Part shown: positions 1-8,010 of the stretch, one piece after another | How the letters are laid out: each line of letters starts with the position of its first letter | Numbering within the stretch: the stretch's first letter is position 1 | Assembly (NCBI GenBank): GCA_934772045.1 | Contig: CAKVMH010000002.1 | Span: forward strand, 1-64,000 | DNA length: 64,000 nucleotides | Origin: an uncultured Clostridia bacterium | GTDB lineage: Bacteria > Bacillota > Clostridia > Christensenellales > UBA1242 | Direction: 5' to 3' | Program-made: the position numbers and the translations under genes | Notes under the pieces: generated by a model | Databases searched by the model: none | Told to the model about the DNA's origin: nothing | The model's input: only the letters and a program-made list of their open reading frames with translations

Positions 1-75
1 GTGAACCATATTGCCAACGACTTATTAATGAAAAAGATTGTTGATTTCTTGCACGCAAACAATGAAATTAAATAA
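1..75 (+). CDS. tig: Trigger factor C-terminal end (partial, cut by window start)
   Basis: The first 24 codons of the window read in frame to a TAA at 73-75 and end in DFLHANNEIK, which resembles the C-terminal helix of trigger factor, the ribosome-associated folding chaperone. Its position directly before clpP-clpX is the usual one in Bacillota and is the main reason for the name. Only the tail is visible. The same 24-residue tail is encoded again at 101-175, in another frame, so this copy is taken as the true end of the gene only because it opens the window in frame. The real upstream junction lies outside the window. Confidence 0.6.
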   Translation: MNHIANDLLMKKIVDFLHANNEIK

Positions 76-100
76 AGTAAGTAAACTAGGGTTGGCCTAT

Positions 101-175
101 GTGAACCATATTGCCAACGATTTGCTTATGAAAAAGATAGTTGATTTCTTGCATGCAAACAATGAAATAAAGTAA
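101..175 (+). repeat. Second copy of the tig 3' end
   Basis: These 75 bases encode exactly the same 24 residues and stop as 1-75, but seven codons differ, all synonymously (GAC/GAT, TTA/TTG, TTA/CTT, ATT/ATA twice, CAC/CAT, AAA/AAG). It lies in a different frame from copy one and has no start signal, so it should not be translated as part of the gene. The open frame continues leftwards to about base 77, so the duplicated piece probably extends further than the window shows. Period is 100 bp. Confidence 0.85.
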
Positions 176-194
176 AAAATAAAAGGAGAAATGT

Positions 195-773
195 ATGTTA
201 ATACCAATGGTTATCGACCAAGTGGGCAGTAATGAACGCAGTTATGATATTTACAGCCGTTTGTTAGAAGATAGGATAATTTTCTTAACCGGCGAAATTA
301 ACGACCAGGTTGCAAACACTGTTGTTGCACAACTCATTTACTTGGAAGGTAAAAACCCAGATAAAGACATTTTCATGTACATTAACAGCCCAGGTGGCAG
401 TGTTACCGCTGGCATGGCTATATACGACACTATGCAATACATCAAATGCGATGTTTCAACAATTTGTATTGGCATGGCTGCAAGTATGGCTGCTGTTATC
501 TTGTCGAGTGGGGCTAAGGGGAAACGTATTTGTTTACCTCACAGTGAAGTAATGATACATCAACCATTGGGTGGCACACAAGGACAAGCAAGCGACATTG
601 AAATTCACGCAAAACATATTCAAAAAACGCGTGAATGTTTAAACAAAATCCTTGCGGACAACACAGGAAAGGACATCGACACCATTGCAAAAGATACTGA
701 TAGGGACAATTTCCTTGACGCAAAACAAGCACTTAAATATGGTTTGGTGGACAAAATTTTTAGCAAGCGTTAA
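195..773 (+). CDS. clpP: ATP-dependent Clp protease proteolytic subunit ClpP
   Basis: Serine protease subunit that forms the tetradecameric barrel degrading proteins unfolded by ClpX or another Clp ATPase in the cytoplasm. The 192-residue length is normal for the family. The catalytic triad is complete: Ser97 in GMAASMA, His122 in MIHQP and Asp171. The GGSV oxyanion-strand motif is at 67-70. The start at 195 is set by AAAGGAGA at 182-188, giving a 6-nt spacing. It sits between trigger factor and clpX and is followed by its own hairpin terminator, so clpX may be transcribed separately. Confidence 0.97.
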   Translation: MLIPMVIDQVGSNERSYDIYSRLLEDRIIFLTGEINDQVANTVVAQLIYLEGKNPDKDIFMYINSPGGSVTAGMAIYDTMQYIKCDVSTICIGMAASMAAVILSSGAKGKRICLPHSEVMIHQPLGGTQGQASDIEIHAKHIQKTRECLNKILADNTGKDIDTIAKDTDRDNFLDAKQALKYGLVDKIFSKR

Positions 774-780
774 AATTTGT

Positions 781-808
781 AAATGCAGGCCATGTGTCTG
801 CATTTTTT
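781..808 (+). terminator. Intrinsic terminator after clpP
   Basis: An 8-bp stem AAATGCAG / CTGCATTT with a 9-nt loop is followed by a run of T, directly after the clpP stop codon. Confidence 0.8.
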
Positions 809-895
809 AAGTTTATAATTGCTTTTTGGCTAAATTAATTAAGGTATAATTAAAATATTTTAACCTACTATATAATTATAGGGAAAGGAGTGACT

Positions 896-2170
896 TTGAA
901 AGAAATAGAAACAATATGTTCGTTTTGCGGGCGTCCAGCACGCGAGTTAACAGATATTATAAGCAACCCGGAAGGCGATTGCTTTATTTGCAAGGACTGT
1001 TTAAATATTTGCCGTGATTTAATGGACTACACACACAAGACAAAACACGCTGAAAAGGAAGAATTTATTGACTTGCCTAAACCACAAGAAATCAAACAAA
1101 AATTAGACGATTTTATCATTGGGCAAGACGAAGTTAAAAAAATCCTTGCAGTGTCTGTTTATAACCACTACAAGCGCATTAATTACAACATGGTTAAGCA
1201 CGACAACAGTCAAGAAGAAATTGAATTGGAAAAAAGTAATGTTCTTTTAGTGGGACCAAGCGGAAGCGGTAAAACCTTGCTTGCAAAAACTTTGGCAAAA
1301 ACACTTAAAGTTCCATTTGCAAGCAGTGATGCAACCGCACTTACCGAAGCTGGCTATGTTGGCGACGATGTTGAAAATATTTTGTTAAAACTGATACAAA
1401 ACGCGGACTACGACATTGAAAAGGCTCAGCGTGGCATAATTTACATTGATGAAATTGATAAAATTGCGCGCAAAACGCAAAATGTTTCCATAACTCGCGA
1501 TGTGAGTGGTGAAGGTGTGCAACAAGCGTTGTTGAAAATTTTGGAAGGCACGATTGCAAGTGTGCCACCACAAGGTGGGCGTAAACATCCACAACAAGAA
1601 AACATTAAAATTGACACTACAAACATTTTATTTATTTGCGGTGGTGCATTTGTTGGGTTGGATAAAATAATTAGCGAACGAAGCGGTGCAAGCCAACTTG
1701 GTTTTGGTATGGAAATTAAATCAAGGGCTGAAAACACAAGCTACAACAAATTTGAAGATATACAACCACAGGACCTTATCAAATTTGGCATGATACCAGA
1801 ATTCGTTGGGCGTTTACCTATTGTCGCGACTTTGGACAGCCTTGACGAAACAGCGTTGGAACGCATTTTAGTTGAACCTAAAAACGCAATTACAAAGCAA
1901 TATATTCAAATGTTTAAAATGGACGGCATTGATTTAAGTTTCGACCCAAAAGCGATTAAAGCAGTTGCAAGACGCGCAATCGAACTTAAAACAGGCGCCA
2001 GGGGCTTGCGTACCATATTGGAAGAACGTATGCTTGATGTAATGTACAGTGTACATTTTGAAGATGATATAAAGAAAATAATAGTAACGGAAGATTTTAT
2101 ATTGAAGAATGGTAAGCCTGAAATAATATACGATAAAGGCAAAATGAAGCCACACAAAAAGACGGCATAG
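896..2170 (+). CDS. clpX: ATP-dependent Clp protease ATP-binding subunit ClpX
   Basis: AAA+ unfoldase that feeds substrates to ClpP. It has an N-terminal zinc-binding domain with Cys8, Cys11, Cys32 and Cys35, a Walker A GPSGSGKT at 120-127, a Walker B IIYIDEID, and the GYVGDDVE pore-1 region. Length is about 424 residues, typical for ClpX. I prefer the TTG start at 896, because the upstream GTG at 890 overlaps the AAAGGAG ribosome site (884-890) while TTG 896 is spaced 5 nt from it. The last 129 bp, including the stop, are repeated just downstream, so the present C-terminus may have been replaced or duplicated. Confidence 0.96.
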   Translation: MKEIETICSFCGRPARELTDIISNPEGDCFICKDCLNICRDLMDYTHKTKHAEKEEFIDLPKPQEIKQKLDDFIIGQDEVKKILAVSVYNHYKRINYNMVKHDNSQEEIELEKSNVLLVGPSGSGKTLLAKTLAKTLKVPFASSDATALTEAGYVGDDVENILLKLIQNADYDIEKAQRGIIYIDEIDKIARKTQNVSITRDVSGEGVQQALLKILEGTIASVPPQGGRKHPQQENIKIDTTNILFICGGAFVGLDKIISERSGASQLGFGMEIKSRAENTSYNKFEDIQPQDLIKFGMIPEFVGRLPIVATLDSLDETALERILVEPKNAITKQYIQMFKMDGIDLSFDPKAIKAVARRAIELKTGARGLRTILEERMLDVMYSVHFEDDIKKIIVTEDFILKNGKPEIIYDKGKMKPHKKTA

Positions 2171-2309
2171 ACGGCTTTTTATGTACAGCGTACATTTTGA
2201 AGATGATATAAAGAAAATAATAGTAACGGAAGACTTTATATTGAAGAAGGGTAAGCCTGAAATAATATATGACAAAGGCAAAATGAAGCCACACAAAAAG
2301 ACGGCATAG
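2042..2309 (+). repeat. Tandem duplication of the clpX 3' end
   Basis: Bases 2042-2170 (the last 42 codons and stop of clpX) and 2181-2309 match at 124 of 129 positions, with a period of 139 bp. Four of the five differences are synonymous in the clpX frame and one is Asn to Lys. The second copy is out of the clpX reading frame after the stop and is presumably silent. The terminator lies after copy two. Confidence 0.92.
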
Positions 2310-2323
2310 GTGCTGTCTTTTTT
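2299..2323 (+). terminator. Terminator after the duplicated clpX end
   Basis: AGACGGCA and TGCTGTCT can pair (one G-U) across a short loop and are followed by TTTTTTC. The stem overlaps the stop codon of the second clpX tail. Confidence 0.6.
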
Positions 2324-2426
2324 CTTTTCAATGCCAGAATTTATTGAGTTGTGGGCTTCAAAATGTTGTTTATTGATAATAAACACATAGCCTTAGTCAC
2401 TAACTTTTGAAACTAGTGTAATAATT

Positions 2427-2462
2427 AAGAGAATTAGAAAATAAATCTACTTCTCTTTTTTC
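2427..2462 (+). terminator. Short hairpin with T-run
   Basis: A 7-bp stem AAGAGAA / TTCTCTT is followed by six T. The loop is 17 nt, so this is a weak terminator candidate or the edge of the neighbouring inverted-repeat element. Confidence 0.4.
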
Positions 2463-2484
2463 TTGGCTACTTTATGCCGTGAAA

Positions 2485-2620
2485 GGTATTTGACAAGAGA
2501 AGAAATGAAAACACAATACAAAAAGGCAGAGAAACGAAAAACAAAGTGTAAGCACAAATATCGTTTCTCTGGCTTAACCAGCAAAAGAAAAACTCATTTC
2601 GGAGACTCTTGTCAAGTACC
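2485..2620. repeat. Nested inverted-repeat element
   Basis: Outer arms GGTATTTGACAAGAG (2485-2499) and CTCTTGTCAAGTACC (2606-2620) are complementary over 15 bp with one G-U. Inside them CAGAGAAACGA (2527-2537) and TCGTTTCTCTG (2561-2571) form an 11-bp stem. The whole can fold as two coaxial hairpins separated by unpaired stretches. A 60-codon open frame from TTG 2463 runs through it but has no ribosome site and is probably not a gene. A miniature inverted-repeat element or a structured RNA both fit; I know no family match. Confidence 0.7.
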
Positions 2621-2650
2621 ATGGAATAAATTAGCCATTGTATAGAACAG

Positions 2651-2695
2651 CAAAAAGCGAAAGTGTGTTACGTTTACCAACACTTTCGCTTTTTG
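2651..2695. terminator. Strong bidirectional terminator
   Basis: Perfect 16-bp arms CAAAAAGCGAAAGTGT / ACACTTTCGCTTTTTG with a 13-nt loop give T-runs on both strands. It can end transcription from the left and that of the SDR gene region from the right. Confidence 0.85.
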
Positions 2696-2717
2696 TCTGC
2701 TTTAATTTAGTTGTTTT

Positions 2718-2772
2718 CGTGTGCTTGTCTGGTGGAGCGAAGCGACACCACTTGTATCATGACAAGCACACG
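2718..2772. repeat. Palindromic repeat
   Basis: Outer arms CGTGTGCTTGTC / GACAAGCACACG are a perfect 12-bp inverted repeat. An inner TGGTG / CACCA pair flanks a GAGCGAAGCGA centre of the type seen in the other palindromes of this window. It lies just beyond the 3' end of the SDR gene. Confidence 0.7.
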
Positions 2773-2799
2773 TCTAACTGCCAAATTGTAAGGTAACTA

Positions 2800-3528
2800 T
2801 TAACAATAACCTCCATCAATAGTAATTATTTCGCCATTGATATAACTTGATTTTTCGCTTGATAAGAAGAATATTGTCTCAGCAATTTGTTCAGGCTTTG
2901 CAAAGCTTCCAAGCCAAATCTTTTCACTTTCTGATTGTATATAGTCTTTTGGTAAATCTTTATTCATATCAGTATCTGCCCAACCAATAGCAATAGCATT
3001 TACTCTAATATGTGGTTTAAATTGAAAAGCCAAATCTCTTGTTAAACTTTGTAAACCTATTTTTGAAATATTATAGTCTAAACATTCTGGAGATATTGTT
3101 TTTGTTCCATTTGTTGAAGATACGTTTACGATTGTTGCTCCAGATTTCAAATATTTACTTGCTTCTCTTGAAACAATAAAAGCCCCTATCACATTTACAT
3201 CTAAGGTTCTTCTAAATTGTTCAATTGTAATATCTTCAAAACTTCTATCATAAACAATGCCAGCATTATTAACTACAGCATCTAATCTTCCGAATTTTTT
3301 GATAATTGCATCAATCATGTTTTTAACTTCATTTTCCTTGGAAACATCAGCCTTTATAGCTAATGCTTTTATATCATATTCGTTTTCAACAAATTTCTTT
3401 AACTCTTCAACTTCATCCTTGCTTTTAAAATAGTTAATTACAACATTGTATCCATTTTTTGCAAACTCAATTATTGTAGCCTTTCCAATACCTCTTGAAG
3501 AGCCTGTTACTAAAACAACTTTATTCAT
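2800..3528 (-). CDS. SDR-family oxidoreductase (FabG-like)
   Basis: Classical short-chain dehydrogenase/reductase of 242 residues. The cofactor motif TGSSRGIG is at 8-15, NNAG at about 87-90, the catalytic Ser in VNVSS and the YxxxK pair in YNISK at about 151-155. The arginine after TGSS favours NADP(H). This resembles FabG-type 3-oxoacyl reductases or a glucose dehydrogenase-like SDR; no fatty-acid genes lie nearby, so the substrate is open. A ribosome site AAAGGAT precedes the start. It stands alone on the minus strand between strong hairpins. Confidence 0.85.
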   Translation of the reverse strand: MNKVVLVTGSSRGIGKATIIEFAKNGYNVVINYFKSKDEVEELKKFVENEYDIKALAIKADVSKENEVKNMIDAIIKKFGRLDAVVNNAGIVYDRSFEDITIEQFRRTLDVNVIGAFIVSREASKYLKSGATIVNVSSTNGTKTISPECLDYNISKIGLQSLTRDLAFQFKPHIRVNAIAIGWADTDMNKDLPKDYIQSESEKIWLGSFAKPEQIAETIFFLSSEKSSYINGEIITIDGGYC

Positions 3529-3614
3529 TTCTATATCCTTTTCTAATCTATATTTTTTAAGATATAAATATTATAACACACATAATTTATTTTTGTATCT
3601 ATTTTTAAAAAATA

Positions 3615-3647
3615 AAAAAACAATACTTTTATTTTGTATTGTTTTTT
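3615..3647. terminator. Hairpin with T-runs between divergent genes
   Basis: A perfect 12-bp stem AAAAAACAATAC / GTATTGTTTTTT looks like a bidirectional terminator, but it lies upstream of both the SDR gene (minus) and the 792-residue gene (plus). It may insulate the two promoters from each other or be an attenuator in a leader. Confidence 0.55.
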
Positions 3648-3691
3648 CACTAGTTTCAATTGTCTTAGACCTTTGGTTATGATTTAATTAG

Positions 3692-3719
3692 TTGACAATA
3701 TTATTTAAAATGTTATAAT
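3692..3719 (+). promoter_or_regulatory. Consensus vegetative promoter
   Basis: TTGACA, a 16-nt spacer and TATAAT match the sigma-A consensus perfectly, 24 nt before the start of the 792-residue gene, which has a GAGGAG ribosome site. Confidence 0.88.
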
Positions 3720-3742
3720 GTTTCAAACTGAGGAGTGCGCTT

Positions 3743-6121
3743 ATGGATAAAAACCAAAAACTGAAAGATTTTATTAAAAAATTAAACGAAGAATTTGAAT
3801 TGCATAGCAAGGAAGGCTGGGCTAAACGTTTTGTTGATGACGATGATGAATATGTTCGTGATAATTTAGAACTTTACAATAAAGATAAAGCAAAGTGTAT
3901 TGAGATGGTTGAAACTTACGTAAAAAACAAAGATAAACGTGGCGAAAAGGAACTCGAATTAAGTTTGGAAGAATTAAGCAAATCAACGGATTCAGCATTA
4001 ATTTATTCATATACCGATTTAGTAAATGAAAAACAACGTAAAAAAATCGTTGATTTTATGTTGAAAAATAAAAACACAAAAGGTCTGGCGTATATGGTCA
4101 ACAAGTTTAGCGATATTAATGTAAAAAATATTGCTGAACAAGTTGTCCGCACGAACGATGTTGAATTAGCTTTAAACTTTTTTTCAATAGTCGATGCTAA
4201 GTTTTACAACGACATCGCGTCTGTTGAGGAGTTTATTATAGCTAACGGCAATTTAAAACAAATGACAAAATATGTTGCTGTGCGCAATAAGAATAACATA
4301 ACAAACAGAAAGGCAGAAGTGGGAATGCTTGAACGCTTTTCTGTGAAAGAGATTTTTGAACTTGCAGAAAGTGCAATAACCAACAGTGATTTTGATGGTA
4401 AATTAATCATGGAAGGCGCCCTTAAAAGACTTAATAAAGAGCAATCCTTAGAATTGATCAACAAAATGTACAATTACAACCAAAATTTTAAAATCGTTCC
4501 AATTCGCCCTTACATTGAATCACTTATTGAGGCAGACGATTTTGATTTGGTTTATAAATTTGCTGAAAGTTTTGGTAAACGCGAAGATGTAAGCTCATAC
4601 ATTTTCCCAAAATATATTGAGCTGGCTGATGTCGATAAGCTTTTGAAGTTAAGGAAACTTAACATGCCACAAAGCACTATTTATGATTCGCAAATTGCCG
4701 ATGTAGTTGTTAAGTTTGGTACTGCTTCACAAATACTTAATTTTATGAAATCAACCCCATATTTATTTGATGGCAACAACGCTAAATTGGTTGAAGAAAT
4801 GGTAAACGCACTTGTGACTGCAGGTCAATCTGAAAATAATTATGAGATTATTGTTAGATTTGCAGAAGAATTTAAGCAAAATGTTGATTACGTTAAAATT
4901 GTTTCACTTGTTTTTGATGCGAACCTTAATGCAGGGCAAACTTATGATCTTGCAATGATGGCAGAAAGTGCATTTAATGGCTCGTACCCTGAATTGGTAG
5001 ACAAGATTGAGCACAAATTAATAGCGACGTGCGTTGCAGAAGATCAAGGTGTGATATTGCTCCAATTTGCTGTAAAATTTAAGCAACAAATAAATTACGA
5101 CAAAATGATTTTGGCGTTGGCAGATACAAGTATTGAAAGTTCTGTTTTAATGAAGAAAATTGCAGGTGATAATTTTTTAGAAAAGATTGTAAATAGTCTT
5201 GATTTGTCTGCTCGCACTCAATTTGTGATTAAATACATTGAAAACAAAAAAAATGTAACTGCAACTAAAATTATTAATAATTATGATGGTGTTGATGTAG
5301 GGGCTGTCGTTGATAAAATTATTGAAATGGGCGATGTTAATAATGCGATTAAATTGTTTGATTTAATTGACAAAAAACACTATTCTAAAACTGAAAAATT
5401 GGAAGATTATATCATTGCAAATTCAGATGTGGAATTACTAGCTTATTTTTCAGGCAAACTAAGTGATAAGGGTATCCATAACGACAAGGTTGAGAAAAGG
5501 ATAATTGAAATTGGTTCGACACAAGAAATTTTTGATGTCGCCGTTCAGTCCTACCATACAGATGGTAAAATGTTGATGGAACATCTTATAAACACAGTTG
5601 ACCTAGGCAAAATTATGGGAATGATAGAGAAATATGAAGAAGAAGGATATACATCATTTCCAACTGACGCTTTTAATGCTATATTGGATACGGATAATTT
5701 TGATTTGATTTATGCTTACACAAAGAAATTTTCACATTACGAAGGTGTTCGTAACGCTGTTTATTGGAAATATGTTGAAGCTGAAGACACTGAAAAGTTA
5801 TACAAATTGAAAAGTCTTGGCGTTTGGGCTGGCACAGAAATGGATCCAAAGTTTGCAAAGCTTATGGCTAAATCAAAAAATGCAGATTATATTTCAGAAT
5901 ATATGTTAATGTCAAGATTGTATGATGGTGAACATGAAGAAGTGGTTAAAGAACTTGAAGATGCTTTGATTGCAACTAAAGATGCTAATGCTATGGTTAA
6001 AGTCGCACATGAATTGGGCGAAAAGGTTGACCTTCAAAAAATTAAAGACGCAGTTTATGATACTGGAAATCAAGAATGTATTGATGCAATTAATGAATTG
6101 GTCGACGGCATAAAAGCGTAG
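3743..6121 (+). CDS. Large helical-repeat protein with internal duplication, function unknown
   Basis: 792 residues, acidic, without signal peptide or membrane segment, and predicted by eye to be almost wholly helical in an irregular solenoid (HEAT/TPR-like). The region of about residues 145-400 and that of about 555-790 are recognisably the same: both contain a YxxxxxxEexIiAN segment, then EIF(E/D)(L/V)A, then a DxFDL(V/I)Y segment and a final block ending in a VD-x-x-K-I helix. So the protein arose by a duplication of roughly 300 residues or more. Expressed from a near-perfect promoter with SD GAGGAG. I do not recognise the family; a scaffold or protein-interaction role would be a guess. 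Confidence 0.85.
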   Translation: MDKNQKLKDFIKKLNEEFELHSKEGWAKRFVDDDDEYVRDNLELYNKDKAKCIEMVETYVKNKDKRGEKELELSLEELSKSTDSALIYSYTDLVNEKQRKKIVDFMLKNKNTKGLAYMVNKFSDINVKNIAEQVVRTNDVELALNFFSIVDAKFYNDIASVEEFIIANGNLKQMTKYVAVRNKNNITNRKAEVGMLERFSVKEIFELAESAITNSDFDGKLIMEGALKRLNKEQSLELINKMYNYNQNFKIVPIRPYIESLIEADDFDLVYKFAESFGKREDVSSYIFPKYIELADVDKLLKLRKLNMPQSTIYDSQIADVVVKFGTASQILNFMKSTPYLFDGNNAKLVEEMVNALVTAGQSENNYEIIVRFAEEFKQNVDYVKIVSLVFDANLNAGQTYDLAMMAESAFNGSYPELVDKIEHKLIATCVAEDQGVILLQFAVKFKQQINYDKMILALADTSIESSVLMKKIAGDNFLEKIVNSLDLSARTQFVIKYIENKKNVTATKIINNYDGVDVGAVVDKIIEMGDVNNAIKLFDLIDKKHYSKTEKLEDYIIANSDVELLAYFSGKLSDKGIHNDKVEKRIIEIGSTQEIFDVAVQSYHTDGKMLMEHLINTVDLGKIMGMIEKYEEEGYTSFPTDAFNAILDTDNFDLIYAYTKKFSHYEGVRNAVYWKYVEAEDTEKLYKLKSLGVWAGTEMDPKFAKLMAKSKNADYISEYMLMSRLYDGEHEEVVKELEDALIATKDANAMVKVAHELGEKVDLQKIKDAVYDTGNQECIDAINELVDGIKA

Positions 6122-6143
6122 TATAGTTTAAAATTTTAATGAA

Positions 6144-6189
6144 CAATAAACCAATTTACTTCGCTTTCGCTTATAAATAAGGTTTATTG
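6144..6189. repeat. Dispersed hairpin repeat, copy 1
   Basis: Perfect 9-bp arms CAATAAACC / GGTTTATTG enclose a loop containing TTCGCTTTCGCTTAT. Related hairpins, with different but still pairing arms, occur at 10114-10152, 37035-37080 and 42380-42417. Confidence 0.65.
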
Positions 6190-6206
6190 TATCCACAAAC
6201 AAAACC

Positions 6207-6240
6207 AAAAAACAGCAACAGATAAATGTTGCTGTTTTTT
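6207..6240. terminator. Bidirectional terminator
   Basis: Perfect 14-bp arms AAAAAACAGCAACA / TGTTGCTGTTTTTT with a 6-nt loop, between the convergent 792-residue and 328-residue genes. Confidence 0.88.
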
Positions 6241-6350
6241 AAGTTGATAATAAAACATACTTGTGGGGCAATAGAAGAAACCTGTTTATTGTGCAAATAT
6301 AAACTACCATTAAAAACTTCAATTAACAATAAAACAAATTTTTTAATCTT

Positions 6351-7337
6351 TTAAGATTGTGTTTTGATAAATTCTTCAACATTATCAACGTTTGCAAGCG
6401 CGTCGACCAATTGAAGGTTTAAATAATACAATTCTTTGTCTGTAAGTTTTTCAATTGGGTGATTTTTGTAAAATTCCTTTTTCTTGTTTGTTAAAAATTC
6501 AAACCTTGCATTTTCATCAACTTTCATTTGGGCAAGCCTTGCAACGAAGTTGCCTTGCAGATATGTGTAACCATTTTGGTTAAGATATTCAACTAAACTT
6601 AAACCTTTTGAAATTGAAATTTTGAGGAGTGTGTAATAAAAATCTTTATCAGCATATAGGGTGCCGTCAATATTTTTTGAAGGATAAAGCTCTTCAAGTT
6701 TTTTTAAATTGACTTCTTCATTTGGGGTAGAGTGAGCGTTTTTTGTTGCTCGGTTATTTTCAAAGCCTAACAGATTGATAACTTCAGCCATTGAAAGTGT
6801 TGGATATTTATATCGCTTTAAGTGACGAATCATCTCATATAATTCTGTGTTGTTTCGACGTATGCCTGTCAAATCTCTGTCAGGGTAGGCCTTCAACAAG
6901 CGTTCAATAAGTGCTTTTTCGTAATCAATGTCAATATTCGCTTCCTTCAACCTGTAGCCAGTTGTTAAAACCAAAAAGTCGTAAAGACAAGTGTTGTGTT
7001 TTGTTGCAAGAGTGCAAAGTTTGCCATACGTTTCACTTTTTGCTTGTTTAAAGTTTGTTGTTCTATCTACATAATTTTTGCTGTCAGCCAAGCCTTGCAA
7101 ATCTGCAATAATATCAAGGAAACTTGCATATTCTGGGTCAAAATCAAAGCCACAAAATTTGTAGATGTCTGCAATTTCGTACTCTATTCCATCGCGCTTT
7201 GATAATTGTGCTTTCACATTCCTTAAATAATCATAGTAAGGCAATTGGCGTTTTGGTTGATAAATACTGCCACCATTTTCAATGTGGGCGTTAATTCTGT
7301 TTGTTAATTCTTCAATAGGATTTTCAATTTTTTTCAT
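6351..7337 (-). CDS. Conserved-looking hypothetical protein, 328 residues
   Basis: Mostly helical soluble protein with no signal peptide. It contains several short stretches with a similar layout, a conserved-looking hydrophobic helix followed by LLxxYPxxxLTG or LEELYPSKNIDG (about residues 165-180 and 215-230), suggesting two or three repeated helical modules. I do not recognise the family. It has no ribosome site; instead a perfect promoter ends 6 nt before the ATG, so the mRNA should be leaderless. Convergent with the 792-residue gene across a strong terminator. Confidence 0.8.
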   Translation of the reverse strand: MKKIENPIEELTNRINAHIENGGSIYQPKRQLPYYDYLRNVKAQLSKRDGIEYEIADIYKFCGFDFDPEYASFLDIIADLQGLADSKNYVDRTTNFKQAKSETYGKLCTLATKHNTCLYDFLVLTTGYRLKEANIDIDYEKALIERLLKAYPDRDLTGIRRNNTELYEMIRHLKRYKYPTLSMAEVINLLGFENNRATKNAHSTPNEEVNLKKLEELYPSKNIDGTLYADKDFYYTLLKISISKGLSLVEYLNQNGYTYLQGNFVARLAQMKVDENARFEFLTNKKKEFYKNHPIEKLTDKELYYLNLQLVDALANVDNVEEFIKTQS

Positions 7338-7343
7338 ACATCT

Positions 7344-7372
7344 ATTATACCTTAATTTAATAATGTTGTCAA
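7344..7372 (-). promoter_or_regulatory. Perfect promoter for a leaderless mRNA
   Basis: On the minus strand TTGACA, 17 nt and TATAAT are followed by 6 nt (AGATGT) and then the ATG at 7337. Transcription should begin at or within a base of the start codon. Confidence 0.88.
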
Positions 7373-7469
7373 TATTTGATTTCCTTAGATTGCGGTTTCC
7401 ATTTTAACTTAAATTAAATCATAAACAAAACGTAAATGTTGTGTTTTTGCAAAATCTTAGTTTAAAATT

Positions 7470-7498
7470 TTGACTAAATTGTTTTTTTGAGTTAAAGT
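7470..7498 (+). promoter_or_regulatory. Promoter, leaderless type
   Basis: TTGACT, 17 nt, TAAAGT, then 6 nt to the ATG of the Smr gene at 7505. No ribosome site lies upstream. Confidence 0.65.
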
Positions 7499-7504
7499 TA
7501 AAAT

Positions 7505-7846
7505 ATGAAACTAATTACAATAGACATTAAAAGTGAACAGCAGACAGCAAGGCAGGCAATTGCCCAGTTTTTAACCGAAGTTGACGCTTGCCGTATTGGC
7601 GGATATAAAGTAATGAAAGTTATTCATGGTTATGGTAGCCATGGGGTTGGTGGTGCAATTAAGCGTGAGTTCTTGCGTGAGTGTCAAAACCTTAAAAATC
7701 GTGGTAAGATTGATGACTTTGTTTGTTGCGATAACTGGACAGACAACAATGTTGTGCGCAAAATTGCAATTAATTATTGCCCAGACTTACTTGCAGACCG
7801 CGAATTATATTTGTTGAACCCAGGTTGTAGCATTGTCATTATTTAA
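7505..7846 (+). CDS. Stand-alone Smr-domain protein
   Basis: 113 residues forming one Smr domain, the nuclease/RNA- or DNA-binding module otherwise found at the C-terminus of MutS2. The diagnostic segment VIHGYGSHGVGG at about 39-50 corresponds to the HGxGxGxL region, with the following basic residue retained (IKRE). No MutS2 domains precede it. Single-domain Smr proteins are known as endonucleases acting on structured nucleic acid; which substrate applies here cannot be told. The promoter spacing suggests translation from a leaderless mRNA. Confidence 0.8.
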   Translation: MKLITIDIKSEQQTARQAIAQFLTEVDACRIGGYKVMKVIHGYGSHGVGGAIKREFLRECQNLKNRGKIDDFVCCDNWTDNNVVRKIAINYCPDLLADRELYLLNPGCSIVII

Positions 7847-8010
7847 TTATTTCCATTAATTTTCGACATATAAATTTAAAATTAATCACAAATTCATTTT
7901 CTTTTTATGCTAATTTGTGACATAATAAAATTAATATAACTTTATCAATGGCAAACTTACAAAAATTTAATTTTGTTAAGCGGGTTATTGAAAACTTTTA
8001 AGGGGTGAAT

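Noticed and set aside
2463..2645. 60-codon open frame from TTG 2463
   Set aside because: No ribosome site, and it runs through the nested inverted repeat, which explains the lack of stops.
7505..7846. MutS2 fragment
   Set aside because: No MutS domains or remains upstream; its own promoter and intact start indicate a stand-alone Smr protein.
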